A DNA stretch of 8,071 nucleotides from SAR324 cluster bacterium (GTDB lineage: Bacteria; SAR324; NAC60-12). Under the pieces are notes generated by a model that was not told where the DNA came from, did not search any database, and saw nothing but the letters and a program-made list of their open reading frames with translations. Shown here piece by piece: positions 1 through 6,211 of this stretch. The stretch's first letter is position 1. The number at the start of each line of letters is the position of its first letter. The DNA lies in contig JAPKDT010000093.1 in assembly GCA_028822475.1 (NCBI GenBank), positions 1 through 8,071 on the forward strand, written 5' to 3'. The translations under genes were made by a program, and so were the position numbers.

Positions 1-138
1 CTCCAATTTTGATGTTTCAGCTAAATTTATTTTTGACTCATTATTTTGTATTTCCGGTAAAAAGGCTTAAAGCTCGAAGTGAAGTAGATTATGAAAAATA
101 CTCCATTTCTATTGCTTGTTTTAGGAACTTTTACGAAG

Positions 139-151
139 GAGACAAAGTCTC
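139..151. repeat. Small inverted repeat GAGAC-AAA-GTCTC
   Basis: A perfect 5-base stem with a 3-base loop, in the non-coding DNA beyond the 3' end of the - strand gene. On the + strand it is followed by the short run gTTTTg, which is too short for a good Rho-independent terminator. It sits immediately next to a longer inverted repeat at 158 to 188. It could be part of a 3' structured region or simply chance in AT-rich DNA. Confidence 0.3.
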
Positions 152-157
152 TGTTTT

Positions 158-188
158 GTGCAATCTGGAAACAGCGTTCAGATTGCAC
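158..188 (-). terminator. 10-bp perfect inverted repeat just downstream of the - strand gene; possible 3' hairpin or terminator
   Basis: GTGCAATCTG at 158 to 167 pairs perfectly with CAGATTGCAC at 179 to 188. The stem can extend by one G-U and one A-U pair, leaving a 7-base loop. It starts 12 bases beyond the stop codon of the - strand gene, which is where a transcription terminator or RNA-stabilising hairpin would be. On the - strand it is followed by AAAACAGAGAC rather than a T run, so it does not meet the usual Rho-independent pattern. The hairpin is seen directly; the terminator role is inferred from position only. Confidence 0.4.
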
Positions 189-199
189 TGCGTTCATTT

Positions 200-898
200 T
201 CAGGCACCAACAATGTTTAAAAGATATCGTTTCGGAAATACTAAATTTATTTCTCCGGAACACTCATTATTGTCCAGATAGAACGGCAAAACGACATATT
301 CCTCAGCCTGAGCAATGCTCCTAAGAAAACCCAATTGTAGGATATGACGACAACGTGCGACTTTTAATTTGTCACTCGCAGGCCAGAGTTCCAGTAAACT
401 ACCGAACAAATCACGCAGCATTTCTGCTGTTTCAAGATAAATTACGGAATCCGCTTCACGTAAATTATGATAAATATTGCGGTAAATTTTTGAATTTTTG
501 CTGTGAGACAGCGAAGCAAATCCCTCTCCTACGGAACGGCTGAGATGTAAAATCCAGACTGATTTTGATTGTTCCATCTCAAACAATGAAAAATAAGAAC
601 GCCCGGGAGACCAACTGTGTAAGTTGGCATAAGAAAGGCATTGTTCAGGTAGAGGAGTGATTTTAAATGCTCCAGGCAGGAAGTCCTGTAGTTGAGCCGT
701 TAATGTGTTCACAATTTTCTGAACCAGAAAATTGTCTTTTGAATCAGAGTCACTACCGATCTGCATTGAAAAACCTTCACCGGGGAAACTATCTTCTTCC
801 TGACTGGTGTAGATTTCGGAAACATCAAAAGTGTCTCGAATCATTTTATTGTAAATTTCTTCCGAAGAAGGTACTTGGTCGGGAATTTGATTTTGCAT
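200..898 (-). CDS. Uncharacterised 232-residue protein, possibly FliM-like (flagellar switch / CheC-FliM fold) without an SPOA domain
   Basis: This is the longest open frame in the first 900 bases, with a balanced globular composition, so it is probably a real gene. I do not recognise it with confidence. Three parts recall FliM in the right order. An N-terminal SSEEIYNKMI (residues 11 to 20) resembles the FliM CheY-binding EIDALL motif. Residues 58 to 130 show the hydrophobic pattern of the first half of the FliM middle domain. Residues 160 to 230 end in YVVLPFYLDN, then G215 and NLVFPKRYLLNI, much like the end of that domain. FliM is normally about 330 residues and finishes with an SPOA domain; this protein stops where SPOA would begin. 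It has no signal peptide or membrane segment, so it should be cytoplasmic. No good Shine-Dalgarno precedes the ATG at 898; the next in-frame ATG is at codon 19 and is no better. The gene is divergent from the repeat protein. Existence is likely; the FliM relation is a weak inference from pattern alone. Confidence 0.65.
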   Translation of the reverse strand: MQNQIPDQVPSSEEIYNKMIRDTFDVSEIYTSQEEDSFPGEGFSMQIGSDSDSKDNFLVQKIVNTLTAQLQDFLPGAFKITPLPEQCLSYANLHSWSPGRSYFSLFEMEQSKSVWILHLSRSVGEGFASLSHSKNSKIYRNIYHNLREADSVIYLETAEMLRDLFGSLLELWPASDKLKVARCRHILQLGFLRSIAQAEEYVVLPFYLDNNECSGEINLVFPKRYLLNIVGA

Positions 899-904
899 TT
901 TGCG

Positions 905-918
905 GAAATTTAAATTTC
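905..918. promoter_or_regulatory. Perfect 14-bp palindrome GAAATTTAAATTTC in the divergent intergenic region
   Basis: The sequence is identical to its own reverse complement. It lies 6 bases upstream of the - strand start codon at 898, where a bound protein could block transcription or translation initiation of that gene. It might be an operator, but AT-only cores of this kind also arise by chance in DNA of this composition. No partner copy was found elsewhere in the intergenic region. Confidence 0.25.
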
Positions 919-977
919 AAATCAGGAATCACCGGTATCCTGTTTTCTGTAGTCTACTTCAAACAGAAAGCAGGAAT

Positions 978-1006
978 TTGCCTGAGATTAACACATATAT
1001 TAAATT
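978..1006 (+). promoter_or_regulatory. Candidate sigma-70 promoter for the repeat protein gene (TTGCCT-17-TAAATT)
   Basis: TTGCCT at 978 to 983 and TAAATT at 1001 to 1006 have the ideal 17-base spacing, and each matches consensus at four positions. An overlapping TATATT at 996 has a better -10 sequence but too short a spacer. A start near 1013 would give a leader of about 50 bases before the ATG at 1065. Support is limited to the motif match and its position between divergent genes. Confidence 0.3.
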
Positions 1007-1064
1007 ATTGGAACTACCCAATGACAAGATTACAGCTCATGTTAATGTTTGCAAGAGCCGAAGG

Positions 1065-1895
1065 ATGATGTTGAGATACAGTTTGCACTTCAATTTGTTA
1101 CGAAAAAACACCGTGCGTATAGGCTTGTCAACGAAACCCGTGTATTTGGTGTCGTCTCTTAAATTTATTATTCTCTGTCTGTTTTGTTTTTCGGAGAATT
1201 TATTTTTAGGTGCAAATTTGAAGGCTGAGAGTCATGATAAAGAACTTCAAAAATACGTTAGGAATGCAAATAGTTTAGAAGCTAATAAACTTAAAAAAGC
1301 AAGGGTTGCGGCACAGAAAACAAATGGACGTGTAATAAAATATTATCTTATCAAGAAATCTGTTGTCCAAAGCAAGAAAGCTAAAGCAAAAACTGCAGCC
1401 GTTAAAATGGTGGACGCCGGTTTGATAACTTCCAGTATGGTTAAAAAAAACCGCTGGTTTGTGCAAAAACCTTTTGAAACTTCTTATTCAAAAATCAGCA
1501 GTATCAAACTTTATCAGCCACCTCGGTTGAATCCTGAAGAAAATGAAAAGATCAGCCGTAAAGCATTTGTAATTTCTAAAAACCGTGCACGGGATACAGG
1601 ACCCAACAAACAGGGTGCTCTCTACTCAGAAGACACCAGCCGTCAAGCTCAGAATATCTCTACAACAAGGGCACGTGAGACGGGGCCTGTGAAACCTGAT
1701 ATTCTCTACTCTGAAAGTGTAAGTAGGGAGGCGAAAATTTTGTCAAATGAACGCTCAAAAAAATTCACAGTATTACGAAAAGGTCTTGTCTACTCTGCCG
1801 AAATGTTAAAGAATATGGGGAGAAGACCTCCTATAAAATATGCTCCATTTAATTCTGAGTCTTCTGTTGAGAAATGCAGCAATAACGGTGGTTAA
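1065..1895 (+). CDS. Uncharacterised basic, probably exported protein with three 28-residue tandem repeats
   Basis: I do not recognise a family. From the ATG at 1065 the product is 276 residues. The N-terminus is basic, followed by a hydrophobic stretch around residues 32 to 42 (LKFIILCLFCF) and then LFLGANLKAES, which looks like a signal-peptide cleavage region after LGA. It could also be an uncleaved membrane anchor. A lysine-rich segment follows (about 55 to 125), then a Pro/Tyr-containing stretch, then three 28-residue repeats at residues 164 to 247, and a short tail. The frame is open back to 900, but that start would abut the divergent gene and leave no promoter space. AAGG directly before 1065 is close to both that ATG and the next ATG at 1068. 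GTG codons at 1140 or 1149 would give a more normal signal peptide but lack a visible ribosome site. The strong positive charge suggests binding to an anionic partner such as envelope polymer or nucleic acid; that is inference. Confidence 0.7.
   Translation: MMLRYSLHFNLLRKNTVRIGLSTKPVYLVSSLKFIILCLFCFSENLFLGANLKAESHDKELQKYVRNANSLEANKLKKARVAAQKTNGRVIKYYLIKKSVVQSKKAKAKTAAVKMVDAGLITSSMVKKNRWFVQKPFETSYSKISSIKLYQPPRLNPEENEKISRKAFVISKNRARDTGPNKQGALYSEDTSRQAQNISTTRARETGPVKPDILYSESVSREAKILSNERSKKFTVLRKGLVYSAEMLKNMGRRPPIKYAPFNSESSVEKCSNNGG
1554..1805 (+). repeat. Three in-frame tandem repeats of 84 bases (28 residues) within the basic exported protein
   Basis: Units are 1554 to 1637, 1638 to 1721 and 1722 to 1805, exactly contiguous and of equal length. 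Each begins S-R-x-A and has an R at position 11 and Y-S at positions 24 to 25. Units 1 and 2 share 16 of 28 residues, including RAR-(D/E)-TGP and LYSE; unit 3 is more diverged, sharing 8 with unit 1. The DNA of the units differs much more than the protein, with different codons for the same residues, which points to old duplication with selection on the peptide. The tail after 1805 may contain a decayed fourth unit, but the match is poor. Confidence 0.85.
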
Positions 1896-2005
1896 GTATT
1901 TTCGACCATGATAGTTCTTAGTATCTCACGAAAAAAAGAAGTTCAGCTGAAAAATAAGCAAGAATTATTTACTGCAGGACCTTAATCATTTTACCTCATT
2001 ATCTA

Positions 2006-2033
2006 TTGCCTGTATTTAACCACTACCTACAAA
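2006..2033 (+). promoter_or_regulatory. Weak candidate promoter for the aceE-aceF-lpd operon (TTGCCT-16-TACAAA)
   Basis: TTGCCT at 2006 to 2011 and TACAAA at 2028 to 2033 match consensus at four positions each with a 16-base spacer. This would leave a leader of about 135 bases before aceE. A second possible -10, TATATT at 2112 to 2117, has no recognisable -35 at the right distance and would need an activator. I see no sequence like the enterobacterial PdhR operator in the 279-base gap from 1896 to 2174 and no clear terminator for the upstream gene there. Position makes a promoter in this gap likely, but its exact place is uncertain. Confidence 0.25.
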
Positions 2034-2174
2034 ATGACAAATTGTAGAATTAAAACTTTTTAAAGATCGGCATTATTAAGATTTCTCCCACAGTCGAAAT
2101 GACTCATCGTTTATATTGTCTTTTTCACGTCACTCAAAGTGCAGGTTCCTAACTCCAACTGAAGAGATTCAACA

Positions 2175-4835
2175 ATGACTTCAAATATCAAAAACGATTT
2201 AGATCCGCAGGAAACACTGGAATGGGTTGAGGCAATGGAAGCGGTTGTTGAAAGGGATGGTCATGAAAGGGCACAATTCCTTCTGCGTCAATTAGCAGAC
2301 CAGGCTGTTTTGTCCGGTGCAGGCAGTCCTTATTCTGCAAAGACACCTTACCTCAATACAATACCTCCGGAACTTGAAGTACGCTCACAAGGTGACCAGG
2401 AAATGGAATCTAAAATTCGCTCCATAATCCGCTGGAATGCGGCAATGATGGTCATGCGTGCTAACCGAGACTCAGCCGATCTTGGCGGTCACATCGCAAG
2501 TTTTGCTTCCTCCGCTACACTTTACGATATTGGTTTCAATCATTTTTGGCGTTCACCATCTAAAGATCACGGTGGTGATTTAGTTTTTTTTCAGGGACAT
2601 TCAGCACCAGGAATTTATGCCCGTGCATTTTTAGAAGGCAGGTTGACTGAAAAGCAGATGGACAACTTCCGCCGTGAGTCAGAAGGTCATGGAGTTCCTT
2701 CATATCCGCATCCCTGGCTAATGAATGACTTTTGGCAGTTTCCAACTGTTTCAATGGGACTTGGGCCTATCATGGCGATTTATCAGGCACGTTTCCTAAA
2801 ATACCTTCATAACCGAGGTTTGGCAGACACATCGGGACGTAAAGTTTGGATGTTTCTGGGGGACGGTGAGACGGATGAACCGCAATCTCTGGGAGCAATC
2901 GGGCTGGCTGCGCGTGAAAAACTGGACAATCTTATTTTTGTGGTTAACTGCAATTTACAAAGGCTAGACGGTCCGGTACGTGGAAATGGGAAAATAATTC
3001 AGGAACTTGAAGGTGAGTTCCGTGGTGCAAACTGGAATGTGATTAAACTGATCTGGGGTTCTTACTGGGATCCTTTGCTCGAGAGGGATAAAGAGGGTTT
3101 GCTGCGTAAACGGATGGATGAAGCCATTGATGGTGAATATCAGGCTTTCAAAGCGAAAGGTGGTGCTTATACAAGGGCTCATTTTTTTGGCAAATATCCT
3201 GAACTGTTGGAGATGGTTTCCAATATGTCGGATGAGGATATCTGGAGACTGAACCGCGGCGGGCACGACCCTCACAAAATTTACGCAGCTTACCATTCCG
3301 CTGTTAATCATACTGATCAGCCAACGGTGATTCTGGCCAAGACGGTCAAGGGTTACGGCATGGGCGGTTCAGGAGAAGCGATCAATATTACTCACTCCCA
3401 GAAGAAAATGAAAATGGTTGACCTGAAAAGTTTCAGGGACCGTTTCCGAGTGCCGATTTCCGACGAAGAAGTGGAGCAAATGTCGTTTTACCGACCGCCG
3501 GATGATGCACCTGAAGTTGCCTATCTAAAGGAATGCCGTACTTCTCTTGGTGGATATCTCCCCGTTCGAAGATTAAAAGGCGACTCGCTGACAATTCCAG
3601 CTTTGACTGTCTTTGAGCGTTTATTACAGGATACCGGTGAGCGGGAAATTTCAACTACACAGGCACTTGTGCAGGCAATGACCTTATTGTGCAGAGACAA
3701 GAATATCGGCCAGCGTATCGTGCCGATTGTGCCTGATGAAGCAAGGACATTTGGCATGGAAGGGATGTTCCGCCAAATCGGAATTTACGCTCATGAGGGG
3801 CAGAAATATGAACCAGTTGACCGTGATCAACTCATGTACTACAAGGAGAATCAGAGCGGTCAATTATTGCAAGAAGGCATCACTGAAGACGGTGCAATGT
3901 CTTCTTGGATTGCGGCAGCGACGGCATATACCAATACCGGAATGCAGATGATTCCGTTTTACATCTTCTATTCTATGTTCGGTTTTCAGCGGATTGGTGA
4001 TCTGGTTTGGGCCGCGGGTGATATGCAGGCACGCGGATTTTTGATCGGTGCAACTTCCGGACGTACCACGCTTAACGGTGAGGGTTTGCAGCATGAAGAC
4101 GGTCACAGTCAAATCATGGCCGGCAATGTGCCTAACTGTGTTTCTTATGATCCTACTTTTTCATATGAACTGATGGTGATTCTGCAGGACGGAATGCAGC
4201 GTATGTTCAAAAAACAGGAAAATGTGTTTTATTACATCACCACGATGAATGAAAATTATTCACATCCCGGTCTTAGCAAGGGGCAGGAAAAAGACATTGT
4301 AAAAGGCATGTACTTGTTTAAAAAGGCTAAAAAGGGAAAAACTAGAGTACAGTTATTAGGTTCAGGATCTATTCTGCGTGAAGTGATCGCTGCCGCCGAA
4401 TTACTGGAAAAAGACTTTAAGGTACAGGCGGATATCTGGAGTTGCCCCAGTTTTAATGAATTGAAACGTGACGGAGACGAAGTTTCACGCTGGAACCTGC
4501 TGCATCCGGATAAAAAGGCTCGCCAGTGCCATGTAACACAATGTCTTGAAAGTACTGAAGGGCCTGTAGTCGCAGCAACCGATTATGTAAAACTATTTGC
4601 AGACCAGATACGTGCTTATGTACCTAGATCTTATGCTGTGCTTGGAACAGATGGTTTCGGCCGGAGTGATTCGCGAGAAGCTCTGCGCAAACATTTCGAG
4701 GTGGACCGTTTTTACATTACTGTAGTGGCATTAAACGCACTTGTTGGAGAAGGCGGCATTTCAGCTAAAACGGTGAAGTCTGCCTTAAAAAAATACGGAA
4801 TTGACACCGAAAAAAATAATCCATTGTTGGCCTGA
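2175..4835 (+). CDS. aceE: Pyruvate dehydrogenase E1 component, homodimeric type
   Basis: This thiamine diphosphate enzyme decarboxylates pyruvate and transfers the acetyl group to the lipoyl arm of E2 in the cytoplasmic pyruvate dehydrogenase complex. At 886 residues it matches the usual length, and it aligns end to end with my recollection of E. coli AceE. The ThDP/Mg motif is GDG at 229 to 231 with N258, N260 and Q262 in NCNLQR. Residues corresponding to the known E. coli active site are all in place: H106, H142, Y177, K392, H407, K410, D521-E522, E571 and H640. The mobile loop around 401 to 413 (EAINITHSQKKMK) is present. The N-terminal 50 or so residues are the E2-binding segment, followed by the ThDP pyrophosphate domain, pyrimidine domain (about 471 to 700) and C-terminal domain. 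The start fits the family N-terminus and has GAAGAG 8 bases upstream, a moderate ribosome site. It is the first gene of the operon, with a tight junction to aceF. No damage is seen. Confidence 0.98.
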   Translation: MTSNIKNDLDPQETLEWVEAMEAVVERDGHERAQFLLRQLADQAVLSGAGSPYSAKTPYLNTIPPELEVRSQGDQEMESKIRSIIRWNAAMMVMRANRDSADLGGHIASFASSATLYDIGFNHFWRSPSKDHGGDLVFFQGHSAPGIYARAFLEGRLTEKQMDNFRRESEGHGVPSYPHPWLMNDFWQFPTVSMGLGPIMAIYQARFLKYLHNRGLADTSGRKVWMFLGDGETDEPQSLGAIGLAAREKLDNLIFVVNCNLQRLDGPVRGNGKIIQELEGEFRGANWNVIKLIWGSYWDPLLERDKEGLLRKRMDEAIDGEYQAFKAKGGAYTRAHFFGKYPELLEMVSNMSDEDIWRLNRGGHDPHKIYAAYHSAVNHTDQPTVILAKTVKGYGMGGSGEAINITHSQKKMKMVDLKSFRDRFRVPISDEEVEQMSFYRPPDDAPEVAYLKECRTSLGGYLPVRRLKGDSLTIPALTVFERLLQDTGEREISTTQALVQAMTLLCRDKNIGQRIVPIVPDEARTFGMEGMFRQIGIYAHEGQKYEPVDRDQLMYYKENQSGQLLQEGITEDGAMSSWIAAATAYTNTGMQMIPFYIFYSMFGFQRIGDLVWAAGDMQARGFLIGATSGRTTLNGEGLQHEDGHSQIMAGNVPNCVSYDPTFSYELMVILQDGMQRMFKKQENVFYYITTMNENYSHPGLSKGQEKDIVKGMYLFKKAKKGKTRVQLLGSGSILREVIAAAELLEKDFKVQADIWSCPSFNELKRDGDEVSRWNLLHPDKKARQCHVTQCLESTEGPVVAATDYVKLFADQIRAYVPRSYAVLGTDGFGRSDSREALRKHFEVDRFYITVVALNALVGEGGISAKTVKSALKKYGIDTEKNNPLLA

Positions 4836-4839
4836 GGAG
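4835..4839 (+). promoter_or_regulatory. Shine-Dalgarno AGGAG overlapping the aceE stop codon
   Basis: AGGAG begins on the last base of the aceE TGA and lies 7 bases before the aceF ATG at 4847. It fixes the aceF start and suggests that ribosomes finishing aceE feed directly into aceF, which helps keep E1 and E2 in proportion. Confidence 0.8.
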
Positions 4840-4846
4840 AATCCGC

Positions 4847-6211
4847 ATGAGCAGAATTAAAGACGTACTTGTTCCAGACATAGGTGAATTTGACGCAATT
4901 GAAGTTATTGAAGTGCTGGTCAAGTCCGGGGACACGGTTGCAGTGGAAGATCCATTGATCACATTGGAAAGCGATAAAGCTTCAATGGATGTGCCATCTC
5001 CCTTTGCTGGTACAGTAAAAGATTTAAAAATAAAAGCCGGAGACAAAGTTTCACAAGACGGCCTGATTCTTACTTTAAAGGTGGAAGAAATCGAACAGGA
5101 TTCTCCGGAAACATCACCAGAAATAGCCGGGATAATATCTCAAGAAACTGCATCATCAACTGCATCCACTCTGACAACTTCACCGGAAAAATCTGCGGAC
5201 GACGCTATTGTCAAAGCAGAGTCAGTAAGTTCAGAATCAAATATTGCAGAACGTGTTCTACGTCCACCACCAATAGCGATGCCTGTTGAACAAAAAGAAT
5301 TTTTACGGGCACACGCCAGTCCATCCATTCGTAAATTCGCCCGTGAATTAGGAGTTGACTTGAGCCGTGTTCAGGGTTCAGGACGCAAGCAGCGGATCAC
5401 CAAAGAAGACGTTCAGGAATTTGTAAAGCAGGCATTGGGCGGAATAGCGTCAGGAAGTACAACAGCAGCAGGAACTGGAATTCCGGAAATGCCAGAGATA
5501 GATTTCAGTAAGTTTGGTCCAGTTGAAATTCAGCCGCTTTCACGGATCAAAAAGAAGACCGGCATAAATCTACATCGAAGCTGGCTTAACCTGCCAATAG
5601 TGACTCATCACGATGAAGCAGATATTACGGAACTTGAATATTTCCGTAAATCGCTTAAAGACGAAGCCGCAAAGCAGGGTGTGAGGGTTACTGCCCTTGC
5701 TTTTTTGCTGAAAGCATCTGCGGTGGCAATCCACAAACATCCTAATTTCAATTCATCATTAACTGCTGACCGTGAAAATATAGTCTTGAAGAAGTATCTG
5801 CACATTGGAGTTGCAGTTGATACTCCTGACGGTTTGGTCGTTCCGGTAATCAGGGATGTGGAACATAAAGGTTTGCTTGAGCTGGCAAAAGAATTGGGCG
5901 AGCTTGGTGAACGTGCCCGCACAAAAAAATTAAAAAGCAGCGACCTCCAGGGTGGATGTTTCAGTATTTCCAGTTTAGGCGGAATCGGCGGGACTTCTTT
6001 TACACCGCTGGTGAATGCTCCGGAAGTTGCAATTCTCGGCGTAACTCGTTCCAGAATGATGCCTGTTTGGAACGGCAGTGAATTCTTGCCGCGGTTGATG
6101 TTGCCTTTGGATTTGACTTATGACCACCGGGTGATTGATGGAGCTCAGGCAGCACGTTTTATGGTGGACCTGTGCAATATTCTGGGTGATTTACGGAGGA
6201 TGTCACTATGA
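4847..6211 (+). CDS. aceF: Pyruvate dehydrogenase E2, dihydrolipoamide acetyltransferase with a single lipoyl domain
   Basis: E2 forms the core of the complex and transfers the acetyl group from its lipoyl arm to CoA. The 454 residues contain, in order: one lipoyl domain (about 5 to 80) with the lipoylated lysine K44 in ESDKAS; a long Ser/Thr/Glu-rich linker (about 82 to 152); a peripheral subunit-binding domain (about 155 to 193, ASPSIRKFAREL and then RITKEDV) that holds E1 and E3; a short Gly/Ala/Thr linker; and the catalytic domain (about 226 to 454) with the acetyltransferase motif DHRVIDG, H427 and D431. NAPEVAILGV (390 to 399) is also typical of the family. E. coli has three lipoyl domains; one is common in other bacteria, so the shorter length is not truncation. 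The linker is poorer in Ala and Pro than the classic E2 linker. Branched-chain or 2-oxoglutarate E2s are alternatives by fold, but its position next to aceE and the close catalytic-domain match settle it as AceF. Confidence 0.97.
   Translation: MSRIKDVLVPDIGEFDAIEVIEVLVKSGDTVAVEDPLITLESDKASMDVPSPFAGTVKDLKIKAGDKVSQDGLILTLKVEEIEQDSPETSPEIAGIISQETASSTASTLTTSPEKSADDAIVKAESVSSESNIAERVLRPPPIAMPVEQKEFLRAHASPSIRKFARELGVDLSRVQGSGRKQRITKEDVQEFVKQALGGIASGSTTAAGTGIPEMPEIDFSKFGPVEIQPLSRIKKKTGINLHRSWLNLPIVTHHDEADITELEYFRKSLKDEAAKQGVRVTALAFLLKASAVAIHKHPNFNSSLTADRENIVLKKYLHIGVAVDTPDGLVVPVIRDVEHKGLLELAKELGELGERARTKKLKSSDLQGGCFSISSLGGIGGTSFTPLVNAPEVAILGVTRSRMMPVWNGSEFLPRLMLPLDLTYDHRVIDGAQAARFMVDLCNILGDLRRMSL
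6195..6211 (+). promoter_or_regulatory. aceF-lpd junction: Shine-Dalgarno inside aceF and ATGA start/stop overlap
   Basis: GGAGGA at 6195 to 6200 lies 7 bases before the lpd ATG at 6208, inside the final codons of aceF. The lpd start codon overlaps the aceF TGA (6209 to 6211). This is the standard layout for translational coupling and confirms the lpd start, which also begins the lipoyl domain at the right place. Confidence 0.85.

Noticed and set aside
9..324. Short + strand open frames at 9 to 281 and 91 to 324
   Set aside because: Both overlap the 3' end of the - strand gene and the hairpins at 139 to 188, have no convincing ribosome site and show no recognisable protein pattern.
900..1064. 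Upstream ATG at 900 as the start of the repeat protein
   Set aside because: It would lie 1 base from the divergent start at 898, leaving no promoter or ribosome site, and would put 55 extra residues before the hydrophobic export segment.
667..1068. + strand open frame of 133 codons
   Set aside because: It is antisense to the - strand gene and runs across the divergent promoter region; the composition is not protein-like and the two flanking genes explain the DNA better.
1910..1925. GATAGTTCTTAGTATC after the repeat protein and GATAGTTAGTATC at 7981 to 7993 after lpd as a shared 3' element
   Set aside because: The resemblance is short, the stem is only 4 base pairs (GATA/TATC), and two AT-rich 13 to 16-base matches are expected by chance.
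1942..1951. Palindrome TTCAGCTGAA followed by A-rich DNA as a terminator
   Set aside because: It has no loop, so it cannot form a stable hairpin without losing most of its pairs, and there is no T run on the + strand.
4847..6211. AceF as a truncated E2, because it has one lipoyl domain instead of three
   Set aside because: Single-lipoyl E2s are common in bacteria, and the subunit-binding and catalytic domains are complete with an intact DHRVIDG motif.
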